From Anseranas semipalmata (lineage: Eukaryota; Chordata; Aves; Anseriformes; Anseranatidae): DNA of 64,000 nucleotides. Position numbers and translations under genes: made by a program. Under the pieces are notes generated by a model. That model was given only the letters and a program-made list of their open reading frames with translations, was not told the DNA's origin and searched no databases. The DNA lies in assembly GCA_013399115.1 (NCBI GenBank), contig VXAA01003837.1:1432126-1496125 (forward strand), given 5' to 3'. Positions 25,301-38,704 of the stretch are shown here, piece by piece. Numbering within the stretch: position 1 is the first letter of the stretch; every line of letters starts with the position of its first letter.

Positions 25301-28300
25301 GGGGAGCATCTATCCTGGATGTCACATGCTTTTGTAGCAAAGCTTGGCGTGACTGCAGGACCAAAGTGACAAAACGTACCACAAAGAACCCGTCCGCCGT
25401 CCTAAACACAGGCAGGCACTCTCAGGTGTGCAGGGCAAAGAAACTCAACTGCAGGACACCTGAGTTTCAGCTGATCACAAGGGGGTTTAAAGCCTGTAGG
25501 GTCCTGCATTCCCCCCTTTTTCTGAAGATGCCAGGACCTTCCCTTGCTCAGCATTAAGACCTTCTGGAGCTGTGTGTTTGTTGGACACGTATCGCATGGA
25601 TTTAGAATGACAAACTGCTAACCAATACCAACACCACTATAGACCTTCATATAAGTTTATAAATATCAGAACATGCAATTTCAGGAATGAAAAAGTGTAT
25701 ATATTTAAAATGCCTATCCTGACTGATACCATATCAAACACTATTTTCTTGGTACTGGGAAAGAAAAAGGAAATTGATTTTGTTGTTACCCATACCCTAT
25801 TACCCAGTAAAGTTTTAAAAAACACTGATCCAAAGACCCAGGATGGAGAAAACCATCGCAGAGCTTTAGTTCTGCTTTCCTCTTCCCATTCTCATAATGC
25901 CACTTGTTCATACAGAAGAAACGTTCTGTACAAATATCCAGACACCTAACCTTCTGCCTACCCTGATGGCTATAATCACCCATATGGAGGGCATTATGAT
26001 AGCCCACCAGGACAAAAATAAGGAAAATGATGTAGAGGCAATGCTTAGCAAAACATATAGTATCCCACCCTCTTGCTTCCTGACCATCTTGGTTAAGAAA
26101 GTATTTGCTTGATTGCTTTAAGAAGTTCTTGGCCACACCTCATTTAACTTATTTTCCAGATCAATCAGGTCAAGTCCCTGAAAAATCCCCTCAGGTTGCC
26201 TCTTTAAACATTGACTTGTTGCCTTTTAAGCAAACAAAATACAAGTTTCCTTTTCAGCTGGCATGAGCTGGAGTCCAGATGCAGGGCTCCAACCCAAAAA
26301 CAGCATTCAGCAAAGGACCCACATACCAAGCAGGATGACTGATTTTTGCCTGCACTTCCCCTCCTCTTTTTTTCCTGCCTTGGGAAATATTTGGGATGCA
26401 CAAGCAGACAGCCTTTTTTAGACATCGCCTGCTTCTAGGAAGAAAAGAGTGGGTGAATGGATACAATAGGCCCAGCAAGGAGAGCTGTTTAATCAAAACC
26501 AGTCACGAACAAAAGAAAGCCAAGGAGCCCAGGAGGATAATTATATTTCACACATCAATTAACATTCTTTTGCTGCCACTTAAGAAATCCCATTTAATTG
26601 CCCTGCCTTAGTCCTGATTGTATAAGATGTCGTACAGGAGGTGAATTGGCTACAGCGGAGGGTGCCACGTTACAGAAAGCACACGAGAAAGCCCGTCCTC
26701 GGGCGCGTTAACCCTGCCGCTCGCTTGCACGGGTAGCACTAACGCCTGCTTCGCTTTAACAGGATCATAGGCAGGGATCCAAAACCTAATCTCAGCTACC
26801 CTAGGGTACTTACAGTGTCAGCTCCTTCTAGTCACACCACAACAGCAGCTAAAGGCTTCAAGAGATCTATATAAACATAAGTAGGCGCTTTCTCCCTGAT
26901 AATCTTAAAGCCAAGGAAAAGGAAGCATTCCTCAACTGAAGGCAGGGAACTCAGCCCAAGATGGATTGAGCCAATTTAATTAAGCAAGGTCATGAGAGAA
27001 GAGCTAGGAAGCGGCCTCGGATCTCTGAGTCTCACCTTCTCAATATCAGGTATTTTTCCTTCACTGGGATTTCTCAACACTACAGTAACAGTAAAAAAGC
27101 AATCATCGTCATTATCAAATCCATTTTTCATTCAAAGAAGAGGGAGTTTGGGAAAAATACAGTATGCCCAGCGTTCTGCAAACATAAAATACATTTTTTC
27201 CATGTATAGAAACATCAAAAAGAGAAAAAGCTTGAAAGCTAAGCAAATCATTTCTACTGGAAAACCAGCGAAAGAGCTAGCCAAAATATTTTCATGGCTA
27301 TTTATTGGAACACATTTAAACATGACACGGGTGGCAAGTCAACAAGCATCCTCTGCCGGCCCTCCGGGTCACACCACAGGCATCCTCGGCAGCACAGCAG
27401 AGGAATGCTTCCCAAACTATTGCTCTCATCACACGGTACCCCACCTCCTTCTGGGGTGAGATTTCGGAGCTGCTTTTTGTTTTTCGTAGTTAGACTACAT
27501 TTTCCAAAGACCACTCTGAACCTCCCCCGTGCTGCCATCCCCACGGCAGCTCCGAGCCGCCTCGCCCAGCAAGGCGTCACAGCAGCCAGCGCCCCAGCCT
27601 GCACCCAAGAGTTAAGCCAGGATGGTTCACATTTGCCATTTCTTCTCCCTTCCCCCAGATCCTGCCAAAAAGGACCTCGACCATTTAAGTGCATCTGCAG
27701 GGGCACTTCTGCTACTATAAGTGCATTGATTTGACATACAGCTAGTACTTCTTTCGTATTCCTAACCAGTTCTGCCAACACAACTTTTATATTGAGGGAG
27801 AGTCTTAAATACAGACCGGGTAGTATCTGATATTTAATAAATTCAAAGCACACTGGTACCAGGATATCCACAGAATTAAATAATTTAGTCCAGCCGCAGT
27901 GAATAATAATTTTAAAAACTCTTGCAGTGAAAATAAATTAACTTCTCTCCATTTAGCAAGGATAATGAAAGCCAAGTTGATCAGTATGTCTTTATTGGGT
28001 GCTGTATATCTGATAAAGGGAAACATTATTAAAGATACAGCATGTTGTTATTTTTAAGTCATGTGATTTTCTCTGTCACTAAGAAGCAACAGATTTTATT
28101 GAGCAAATAGTTCAAAATATATAGATTGTGACAGCCACCAAAAAAGAGCATGCAGGAAATCATGAAGATTTTTTCCTGTTCTTTGAAGTGGAGACACTTT
28201 TTTCACCTAAAAAAAATACCAAATAGATTTAAATTAACTGAAAACATTACTATTTTTTTGTTTTGATTAATTGCATGATCCTTCCACAAAGTATTTGACT

Positions 28301-28479
28301 CCTTAGGCAGTCTCACCATATGGACTTAAAAGCCTCCACGGATGGACTGCAGCTCCACCACAGGTCTGTTTCAAATCAGCTCGCTCTGCTCCGTGGCTAC
28401 AGAAGGAGCTGTTTATGCAAAGGGACTTAGGAACTTGTGATCCAAATGTACTGAGTTTTGCCTTCTAAGAAGCTTTCCA

Positions 28480-28700
28480 ATACATTTTACTTATTATCAA
28501 ATAAGACTAATTATAATTATTTCTTATTAATTAATGTAACTCCAAGCCCTTTTTTTATAACTAAGATTTTAACAAAAATGAGTAGGTTTGCTGTTTATAG
28601 AACACATCTTCAGAGCACGAAATAAACATTATATAAAATTTAATTAAGCACCGTCTTGACCTAAAGAAAACACGTCTCTAATTTGTTGATGAGTTGACTG
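28480..28700. promoter_or_regulatory. AT-rich block, possible conserved non-coding element
   Basis: The block has many TAAT/ATTA cores (GACTAATTATAATTATTTC, TATTAATTAATGTAAC, AAATTTAATTAAGCACC) and no simple repeat or known mobile element. About 280 bases further on (28983-28993) is TGACTTAGTCA, an inverted repeat of TGACT resembling an AP-1/Maf-type site. These are features of homeobox-responsive enhancers. Conservation with other vertebrates cannot be tested here. Confidence 0.2.
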
Positions 28701-30310
28701 ACACAGAGGATAAACCTTTTATTGAAAGCCACCTGGTAAATTGTGACAGGAGGAAGATTCTAACCAAGTTGCTCCTAGCTCCCCCCCCAGCACCAACTCC
28801 ACGAATTCACGGTGCCATCGCAAGCTTCATAAAGTTTCCCTGTGCAGTGCAAGTTTGTTGACTAAAGTAGCATCTCCCTGTTGCATCAAACCCAGTATTT
28901 TAAACATGCCAGCAGGCTCCTCCCCAGCATTAAATCATGCTAGGCTCCCTGCTGCATTTCAATGGTTAATGATTTCAGCGGGTGACTTAGTCATCCTACA
29001 ACGCTTTGTAGCCACAGTAACTCAGTGTAGCCACTGGATATCTCAGCTCTACATTTAAGTGTCCAAACCCCCCTAAGTGACCTATTTGCTGCTGTGAAGG
29101 TATCCTGATATCAGTAAGAACTGTGCTCCAGCTTAATGCTTAGCATGACCTCAAGTGATGTCTGAAGGGGGAAAGTTTGGATCCGACTCAGAGGTACCAA
29201 GGTGCTTGTGCTGTTGGGTAAACCTGGTGAAAACAAACAGAAAGGAACCCCAGGCATCCTATAAGGAGACTAAGGCAAAAGATCAACTTGCACCATCATC
29301 AACAAGGGTGAACTAACAAAGAAGAGGACCATGGTATTCTTGTTTTACCAGACAAATCCATGCCAGCTTTAAGGTGTTACATATGCCAAACCATTAAAGC
29401 TTATTTTCAGATGTAGCCAATATTTCTGTGGATGCTATTTTACATCTGCAAAGCAGAAATTTCCAGACATGCAGCTCCTTGCACCCTAAAACCCCACCCC
29501 TGGCGGTCACAAGTCTTGTCGCTGGTATTTCTGAAAACAGACTGCAAAGGCAAAAATGGCAGTAAACCTTTTGCGAGTACAAAGTCACATTGTGCAAAGT
29601 TCAGGCAATATCAGCACTGGCAGGGGAAAAAAAAATGCAGATTTGAACCCCCTCATTCCTTTGAATCCCAAGTACTAGTGATTTGTTAAATCAGCACTGT
29701 AGTAGATTGGGAAGTGAGAGTTTCTAAACCTGAACTTTAACTCTGATACTGGCAGGAATTTCCCAGGAACAAAGTCTCTTTCCTCAAATCCACAGCAGAA
29801 TTCTGCAGGGTAACTCTTCAGTACTACAGGCTACCGCAAGCATGTAAAACGCGTCCCCTGTATCTTCAGTGGCTTCCAGCAGAAGATGTAATCAACACAG
29901 GTCTCTGGCCTTCCCTTAAAGCTGCTCAATGCCTGGACTCTGCAAAATGCAACTGTTTGACACGAAGGCTGCAATGGATAACAAATATCACCGGGAATTA
30001 CGGACCACCACAATCCCTGCTGCTTTCAGTACTACATTTAGGGCATGTTTCCGCCTTTCTTCTCAAACATATGCGCAGAGTGGCACAAACTTTTAAAATC
30101 AAGCAAAGAAACACAAAGCCTCCATAGAGGCTTCCCAAACAGTAGAGAACGCAGGCAGAGACGAGGCTTCCAAACAAAGGATAAAATTAATAAACCCACG
30201 ACACATTAATCAAATCTCTCAAAGCACTACTGTTAGATGCTCAGAACTACACTAATGAGGGATATATAAGGAACAGGGCAGAAATGGATGGTTAAATGGG
30301 TGAATAACTT

Positions 30311-30406
30311 CACTGGGAATCAGAATGTTTGTTTTCTATTTTCGGTTTGCCACAGATATCCCATATGATAGCAGACCAGTTACTTAATTTGCCCGTCAGT
30401 TTTTAA
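30311..30406 (+). repeat. MIR-like SINE relic (head and core)
   Basis: The order of GGGAATCAGAATG, TTCTATTTTCGGTTTGCCAC, GCAGACCAGTTACTTAATTT and GCCCGTCAGTTTT fits the MIR-type consensus (GGAGTCAGGA ... GGGTTCTATTCCCAGCTCTGCCACTGACT ... GGGCAAGTCACTTAACCTCTCTGTGCCTCAGTTTCCC). Many substitutions show great age. The tail after the core is not recognisable. Confidence 0.65.
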
Positions 30407-31214
30407 GCAACATAACGGCAAGAGTTGTTTGTTCCCCATCCCTGCATCTCCCTCTCCAAAATCACATTTTTCTTTTTTTCCCTTATAAACTGTGTTGCAA
30501 GCTCTCTAGGACTGTCACACTGCACATCCCAGACAACGCACCTTCAGTCAAGACACTGTTGAAACGCAAAGATTTGTTTTTTTTTCCAGCAAACAGGCTG
30601 AGAAATCAATGCCAATCCCAACACCATTCTCCATTTATTATTTGTTAATAAAATCTGTTTTATTAGTATATTCATACAAAATAGTATTTTCAGACTGCTC
30701 TGTAGTGGAAAAGGCGCTTTTGTTTTTTGTAGTTTTTTAAACCCAAACCATCCTGTTGCATGCAGCTCCTGTACTGGGACACACCACCCTCCCATCGGGG
30801 CAGAGACTCGATCCTCCCCGCTGCTGGCTGCCCAGAAAGCCAGCCCTGGCCCGCTGCAGTCAGATCAAGGCCAGCGCAGGCTGGCAGCGCGTGCCAGGAG
30901 CCTGGCCCCGAGCCCAGGCGTGCTCGAGCTGTTCAAGATCTGAGAACGTAAAGGTGGGCAGGAGCAAATGCAAGGAAAATAAATAAATAAGGAAGGGGGG
31001 TTGCGTGGAGGAGAGCTGGGAAAAGGAAAAATACAGGCCCTACCGGAGATTAAAACTTTGTTCCGTGTCCAAAATTCAAAAGCAGCTCTTCTGTGGGTTG
31101 GCTCCTGCTTCTCTACAAACAAGCTGGCTCTGCTTATAACCTGTCTTAATTTGTATAGCCACCAGCAGTGCCAGAACCCGTACGAATCCCTGCCCTGCTG
31201 TTTGCCGACCAGTT

Positions 31215-31725
31215 AAGAGGCAGATCGCCGCCTGCAAGTTGCCGGTCGCGCGCTTGTCACCGATCTCCTTCCAGCTACCAGAACACCCCTCTCCCTTCCC
31301 CGCCGCCCGCTCCCCGGCACAGGACGGTGCCGCCAGCCCGCGGGGCAGCCCCCCATGTCACCCGGAGGCAGCCGGGCTCGCCACGGGATGTCCTCGGCCC
31401 CACAGCAGCTCCCGCGGGCACCCGAGCGAGCAGCGAGAGGCGCGGGGGGAAGCGTGCCTGGAGGAAAGGCCGCAGCACCTCCTCTGCTGCCTCCACGCCC
31501 TCTTCCACCCAAACCAGCCACCAGCCGCTTTCGAGCGCACGGCCTCGCTCAGAACAAACGCAGCACGGTTCTAATTAACCCCCAACACCGTTTATTCATT
31601 ACGGTGGAAGAAGGCAATCTTTATTACGTGTCACGCCGAGGTCACCGCTGTCTGAACTACGTGACGGCGTGCGACGGCTGCCTGGGGGACTGCCGGCGGA
31701 GAACGAGCTCCGCTCCTACGAGTTT
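31215..31725. promoter_or_regulatory. CpG island, candidate promoter or enhancer
   Basis: Some 500 bases are rich in G, C and CpG (GCCGGTCGCGCGCTTG, CCCCGCCGCCCGCTCCCCGG, GGCGCGGGGGG, GGCGTGCGACGGC), in sharp contrast to flanking DNA. Two ACGTG cores, TTACGTGTCACG (from 31624) and CTACGTGACGG (from 31658), lie 34 bases apart and could bind bHLH (USF/HIF) or CREB/ATF factors. Several overlapping reading frames exist on both strands (for example 31168-31578 and 31355-31765), as expected where stop codons are rare because DNA is GC-rich; none shows a domain. A promoter of a transcript in either direction is the likeliest role, but direction is not determined. Confidence 0.5.
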
Positions 31726-34700
31726 TTTCTCTCTCCAACGCAAGCAGAAGAACCGACTATTTTAGCAAGTAACTGTAAGCAGATTTACGCTCCTTATAGA
31801 CTAGCCACTGAGTACGGGCATATACAGCTCGTGTGAAGTACAAGACTGCGGTGCACACACAGCGTACCAGGGTGGTGGGCAAGATGGATTACCCCAACAA
31901 GCTGAAAGCCACCGAGTCCTCCCCACCCCATGCAAAGACATAAGGAGTTCAAACCGCTTACTTCAAAATAATCAAACATGTGAGCAGCCACTTCCATTCC
32001 TACTGTCCGTACCACTTAAATCACACACCCACTGATGCCTTTGAAGATGCACATTACAAAGCAACGTCTCTTTTCAGAATGTAAAAGAGGTCTAATGTTT
32101 TATCACTGCTAACTTTCCGTATTAATTTCTTCCAGGCTACTCCCAATGAGCACCTGTGAGGTTCAGATTGCTTCTGTCCAAAAGCATTCAGCTGAGGTTT
32201 ACCCAAAAATCAATTCAGTTTTCTTGTTTGCAGTCCAAACTGATTCTTTGTTTCCCCTTCGTATTGCTCTGCCTTCCTTGCAGTTAATGTAAACACATAC
32301 TAGCAAGTGCAAACTGCTACCTAGAGCCAGGAACAGCTCAGTGCAAGTGCAGGAGAGGCACTGAACCCTAGGCAGTGATAGATGCCAGGGTAAGGACATA
32401 CTAGCGGACAATACGATACTTAATGCCTGCTAACGTACCACTGGTGGTATGACTACAGACCCAAAACGTAGACATGCAATTTCAGCAAGACGTTTCACTT
32501 TTTCAGAGGCATGTCTTCTCTTTTTTGGTTTGGGACAACTTTTTAAGGACTATGGAGCGTGTTACAAATCCACGCACTTCAGTAGTTTTCTTGGTGAATT
32601 TGGAGGAGCACAGGCAATCACAGGGAGCATTCAAATTTTATAGCAGAATCAGCAAATGCAAGTCTAACGTACAATTTTAAGTGTCCTATTGTTAACTAGA
32701 TAAATGCATTACATTGTGCAAACAAAAACAATGCTGTGACAGGCAGCACAACAAGATGCCAGCAAACCACCTACAGCTGCAGAAGTGCTCGCTGAAGAAA
32801 TGCGCTAAAAATGAACAAATCAATAACACAATGAGCTTTTCTGCCTCATCATGTACCAATCAGGACAGTAACAAGAAACAAATTGGTAAAATATTTGGAA
32901 CAATGAAGAGACTCATTTCTTGTGATCGGGGGGAACTGTTCACGCTAACTCATGCAGTTGAAGCTGATGCATTTGGGGCTCCGGTTACTAAATGGGCAAA
33001 GTGAGGAAACTAACGTAATTAAGAGCCAGATCTGGCTTCTAGATTCCTGCATCACGTGTGGTCTTTTTATAGAAACCCAGCTATTACCTCAATTTTGGAC
33101 ATTACTGAAGATGCTATATAATAATATCTTTTGCTGGTATAAAAACATTTGAGTTGTAACAAAGCCATAAGCCATACTGCCTGGAAAGCATGCAAAGGCA
33201 GCAACGCAGTTATCTTCCAGCAAGCAGAGCAAGCTAACATGAGGAACCCAGGTACGAAGTCAGCGTGCATCTCCGCTCTGAGCACAACTGGCTGGGGCTG
33301 TACCTGCATTCGCACATGCAACCAGTGCATTAGCAGCTCTGCTTAGCGCAACGGTCCACAAAAACAATTAAGAAAAGAAGAGGAGAGGAGAAAAGAGGGG
33401 AAAAAAAAAGTCACCCCACCGTTTTGCAGACTGCTAGGCACCTACTGGAGCCTCGAGTGTACTCACAGAGCCAGGGGGCACAGCAGGGTAGGTGCCCACC
33501 GTCTGCTTGTCCGAGGCACGGCTCCCACGCTGCCCCTGCGCTGACGCGGTTCCAAGAACGCCCCGGGACTGCCGAGGCAGCAGCAGGTCGGAGCTAACAC
33601 CAGGTATCCTCAGGCTGCTCTACTTTTGGACTTTTGTGTTGTTTTTTTACGTAAGCATGGTTCCGAAACCTCACCCACAAACTTAACTACTTCACCAGAA
33701 CAAGAGATGCTTTTATTTTAAGCTGTACTCGGTCCCAGAAGAGGGGCAGCAAACATAAACAAACTGGAATGGACAATCTTCTGGGGTCCCTGCGACTCGG
33801 AAACGCTTGGGATCCCTGATGTTCGGGCATGGTCCTCTCTAAATTTCCAGGGTGGATTTTATATGCCGTAGAGCTCTTACCCCCACTGCCTCTCTAAAAG
33901 GGTGCTGGTCTCCTGCAAACTGTGTCATGTCCGCTGTCCCCATGTGAATGCTGCACTGCACCAGGTCTTCCAAAGCTATACCAAAATCTATATTAAAATA
34001 ATATAGTGTATGTAAAAATATATTAGATAATATTTAGGCAGCTATCTCTCTTCTATAATGACTGCAGAAATAAACCTTTTTTTTAAGACCACCTCAAAAA
34101 ATGCAAATGTAGTTACCTCTGCCATAGCGTACACCAATGCCACTTGCTCCAGAAACACACACAAGACAAGCTCGGCTTCTCAGACTTGGCAACGGTTCGC
34201 CTAAGTTATGTGTACTGCTGCACTGCTGTGAAGTTCAGGAAACTCTTCAGTAGCAAACCAGGGATTGGGCATTTTCACTTGGAAATGCATCTTGCAAAAC
34301 TGGACCAACAGTGCAAAAACACATCTGTGTCTATTTTGATGACCATCTTCACAACAGAAGTACTTTTGCCTTTTCAAAAGTAAAGCTTCATGCTTGGAAC
34401 ATAATGCACAACGTAGCAAAGCTAACATGGGAAGCGCAGGGCTCAGAGTAGTGAGTTGCTTTTGAAGCATCTTCCAGCATTAACTTGGAAAAAGTAATCC
34501 CTAAGTAGCACAAACTACACAATGACATATCATTAAGGGCATAAATGGGGCATAACTTCAATATAGATCCCATCTCAAATATCATCAGTATATTCATTTC
34601 TTGAAGGAAATAAAGAAAAAGTACCCTGCTTTTTTTTTTTTTCACATGCAAAAGTTGTAGTTGCATGCAAACTCAAGTTGTGCAGAATTTCAGCATCCAG

Positions 34701-36171
34701 GACTGAAATCTTTTTTAGTTGTTAGAACTGTTTTTTTTTTCTTGCCTCTTGGAAAGCACCGTATTGTTTATGTGGTGTTTTTTTGGTTTTTGTTTGCCTT
34801 TTTTTTTCTGCTGGACAGGCTTTGATCAGTATTTTGGAGACACCATAATTTTTGACAGTCCTCAAGGAAGAACAATTTCAGCCTAATAGATAATTTTTTC
34901 CAAAGGTCCCACGCACTGCAAACAGTGTCATGATGGAAGACGTTTTGCAACCTTAACTGCAGAGCGGTTGCTCCTGGCGCCTGCTCTATTACACACAGCT
35001 TCAGAGATACATATAGCGAAGCGGCTCTATAGATTACAGCTAATCTTTTTTCTCTCTTTTTAACTGAAATTATATGCTGTAATCCATCAGCCAAGTTCCC
35101 TGGCTAGCGCTGTATCTGAAGGAAACTTTGTCCTCATGCTGCAAAAGGAAACCCGAAATAGAGGCCTTGTCAGTCTGGGGCTTTCCTCGCAGCCCACTTA
35201 TAATGAACATAGGAAAGGACACGGTGGCCTACTTTTAAAAGGGGATTTCTGCCAAAGCCCAAAATAATAATAAGAAAAAGATATATGGTGTAACCAAAAA
35301 AAATAAATATCTTTAGGTTATGGAAATTATGACTGATGACATCTCTTGCCCCTGTTGCCTGTGATCTATCTGAACATATACAAGACCTTAATTATAGTCT
35401 TGCAGTAAATGATCGGGCTTAAAGCATGCTCTCAGCCCCAGTGGAGGAGCAATCCAAGCACAGGAGCCGAGCTGTATTAAGCAGAAGTATCGAGGTACTG
35501 GAGGGGACACTGCACCCAGGGAAGAGGTTGACTTGACAGCCCCCACATTTGTCCTCCCGCCTTTTAAGAGGGGCAACACGTTCTCACATACCAAGTTTTT
35601 ATTATTCCATCCTACATGGAAGCAAAAAAGCTAGCCTTCCCTGATCATATACTTGTAAAACTGGAAATGTAGTAGAAGAAAACAGTAAAAAAAGACCAAA
35701 TTCCTCAATATAAAAATGAAATACTGGAGCCAGCAGAATTATTCCACATGCTTGCCCCTGCCTGAGATGAAAACATCATCTGTGTTCCTCACAAAGGAAA
35801 TGCTCTCCCTGAAGTAAAACACAGCACACAGAGAAACGCCAATGTCATAAACAGGGCTGGGTTTTTCAAGCCTAAGTCATTCGGGGAGCCTGATTTGAGA
35901 CAACCTGAAAGAACACTAGCCTCAGAAATCACAAACTGCTGTTCTTTAGAAATCACATTATTTCAAAGCATTCATTTCAACAAAGACCTAGGTGCTGAAG
36001 CACGCGGCTTTTCTGAAGGTCTCAGGCCAGAAGGATGAACCACTTCTTCCCCTCCGTGATGGCAGAAGCTGCAGAGCCCTTTACCCCTATGGTACATCAG
36101 AGCACATACCAACACATGCACTAAAGTGACTGGTAATTTTCCTCTGTTCTCTGCTAAAGAGGACCAGATAG

Positions 36172-36206
<35 letters not shown>
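36172..36206. repeat. Poly(A) tract, 35 bases
   Basis: An uninterrupted A35 run. No retroposon body or target-site duplication is evident around it. Its length makes it prone to replication slippage and to sequencing error, so the exact number is uncertain. Confidence 0.9.
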
Positions 36207-36207
<1 letters not shown>

Positions 36208-36349
36208 ATTCAGAGAACTAATCTCTCGCTGAAACAAGGAATTGGACAGAAAAAGGTAGCTTATTGTGCTGAAGGCAAAACACATTAGCGATGTGGTACA
36301 CATGCTCAGGCAGAGGTGGAAAGAAAGTTCCTTGAGAAACTGTGGGAGG

Positions 36350-36382
36350 TTTTTTTTTTTTTTTTTTTTGGGGGGGGGGGGG
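36350..36382. repeat. T20 followed directly by G13
   Basis: Twenty T residues run straight into thirteen G residues. With the A35 tract 144 bases upstream, the T20 run could form an A/T foldback, and the G13 run could form G-rich secondary structure. Junctions of two homopolymers are hard to sequence, so the run lengths may be wrong. Confidence 0.9.
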
Positions 36383-38329
36383 TGTTTTTGGAAAAAATGA
36401 TTTGTTAAAACTTGAGTGTTTTAATGAAATATGACGACTCAGTGGCCTCTCAATAGAAACAACGGGGAATACAGAAATCCTAAGAGCTGTAGCTCAAATA
36501 AAAGCTCTCAGAACTCCTGGAACTGCTCTTAGCGCCAAGCCAGGCTCACAGAATGGAACTGTCCAGGTTTGGAAGAAATTGTATTTTTAAACAGAGAAAA
36601 TCTCATTTTTCCAAAGCAACTCTGTTACCTTCCTTTCTGTAGGAAGATGCTAACTCTTTACTGTTATCTCTTGCACTTTCTCAAACACCATCCAGACTAC
36701 CAGGAAGAAATAGCCAAAACATGTACATTATTATCCTTGTTAAAATTCTAAAACATGTTAGTTGTAATTATTTTAAAGCATTTGCCTCTTCTCAGAGCTC
36801 ATCTCTTGTGAATACCAGAATTCTCATACAAAACTGAAATTCCTCACGAACAGCCAGTGAATATGAGAGTGACCGTACAGGTGATAACACATGCAAGATG
36901 CAGGGGTTTTGCATCTTCAAGGGCTGCAAAATCTAGTTCTGTGATTACCGTCTTTGCAAACAGACAGCTTTGCTTTGAAAGAAACAAACACTTCCTCCAC
37001 GGACCAAACATACGGATTATAATTAGTTGTTATAAAGAGCAGAGACCCAGTAAATGACAGCTACCACTTCCAAGGTGAGACCGCCTCTCTTCTTCCTTAT
37101 ATACGTATTACTCACTGAAAAAAGTAAAAGTTGTTCACCTTTCACACTAGGTTCGACTGCAGTAAGTCAAGTCTTGTATTTCTAGACACAAAATGAATAC
37201 TTTGTTGTAAAATCATTTCACCAGATCACAGATGTACAGAACCAGATTTTTCAAAAATGATTCAGTTGTGATACAATAGCATTTGTCAGCAAAAACATTC
37301 CAGCAAGCTTTACTTGGCACAATCACTTATTAACATTATTTTACCTTAAAAGGGGTCTAAGAAACAAAGCTAAGATCTGTTCTTACCAAAACAATGAGGC
37401 AGGGAGGGGGGAAATCTTCAGCAAGATGATGACAAAGGCCATCTTTAGGTTTTCCACAGGGGTGCAAGAGCACTTTCCGAGAAACCCAGAAAGCAAACCA
37501 AATAGTCTTGGCTTATACACACCTATCGCATAGTCCTGACCCATCCTTTGAAACACCCAAATAAGACCCTGAGCAGCTCGGAACCCCAGGCAGACATGAA
37601 AGGCTCAAAACACGCCTGTGGTAGGGCAGAGTCAAAGACGAGGGAGGTTGGGGAGGGAAGTGGCCACCGTTCACCCCCCTCTGGACCAAGAAAGGGTGAC
37701 ATCTCAGGTTGTCCTCAGCACAAACAGGTCCAAGGTCCATTTTTACCAAAGATCACTGAATTCAGGCTCGTAGAGAGAGGTACTCCGATGCCACTGCGTA
37801 TAAGTATTTGTGCTAAAACAGAATTGGTTTCAGCTCCCAGCCTTGCCCAAGGAATCCTCGAACACCTCTAAGATGGCCCCTCACCATCACTGCAGTGCTA
37901 CCAAACAGACAGCAAGAGATTTTTACAAGAATGATTGAAATTTGACAAGAAACTTCAAAGTCTGTGTTTACTTCAACCAGGACAGAGAAGATCGTGCAGA
38001 ATAGTGACTGAAGCTTGTAAGCCTGTCAGGACTGGAATGCAACGGCCCAGACCTAAAGGTCACTGTAAGGAGATAAAGCACACGGAGGAACTGCCTTCAC
38101 ACCACGTGTAGCCAGCTCTGGCATCCATGGTCACACAGCGTCACACAAGAACTGTAGCTGGACTGCCAGAAAAGCTAGCTAACTTGTAACTAGCGATAAG
38201 CTATCTACCTAACCTAAAGCTGACTGGACTTCACGATAATGAAGTAACCCCTGGAGGGACCCCCTCCTTCCACGTTTACAGGTCGCTCTGTGCGACCACC
38301 CTGAAGTAATCCCCTCTGCTGCAGGCCTC

Positions 38330-38364
38330 CGCCTTCCTCTGAAGCATCCAGCACTGGCCAGTGC
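38330..38364 (+). mobile_element. CR1-type tail fragment, short
   Basis: CCTTCCTCTGAAGCATCCAG followed by CACTGGCCAGTG matches the same CR1-type tail words seen at 11841-11922 (CTTCTGAAGTAT ... TGGCT). It is only about 35 bases and nothing either side extends it clearly, so chance similarity is possible. Confidence 0.35.
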
Positions 38365-38704
38365 TAACACCAGCATGCAAAACCATTCGGAGTGGGGAGA
38401 CCCAAGGCAAAAACACGTAGGTACCCACTGCTCAGATGTGTGCCCAAATCATTCTTCACAGACAGAACATTTTTTTCCTCCATTTTGCAAACAAAACAGC
38501 TCTTTAACATTGGAGGAGGGGGGAGACAGAAGTTACAAGGCCAAAGGAGCACTGTGAAAATCAGCTGCAGCCACCCCCATAAAACAGGCTACAGAATCCC
38601 ACCCCAGTGAGGAAGGCTGCGCCTCCCTTCTACAGAAGTAAATGGGATTTTGCTTGGTACCTTGCAGCTGACCTAGAGCCTTTTTCTAAAAAGGCCCAAT
38701 CTCA

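Larger units (their letters stand above)
25310..31190. other. Non-coding DNA, no gene seen
   Basis: The longest frame in the window (27302-27871, minus, 189 codons) lies here, but a frame of this length is expected about once by chance in 64 kb, and it has no domain or signal. Contents otherwise are AT-rich, TAAT-dense blocks at 26.5-26.6 and 28.5-28.7 kb, a C-run near 28782 and a MIR-like SINE relic near 30.3 kb. No rRNA, tRNA or exon that I recognise is present. Confidence 0.7.

Noticed and set aside
27302..27871. Longest open frame (189 codons, minus strand)
   Set aside because: A run this long is expected roughly once by chance in six frames of 64 kb. It has no domain, no signal peptide and no splice support.
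31168..31765. Several overlapping frames in the 31 kb CpG island
   Set aside because: GC-rich DNA has few stop codons, so long frames on both strands are expected. The products are rich in P, R, S, A and G and have no domain.
38118..38150. GGTCACACAGCGTCACACAA resembling an antisense MIR core
   Set aside because: The word GGTCACACAGC is common by itself, and the expected neighbours are absent.
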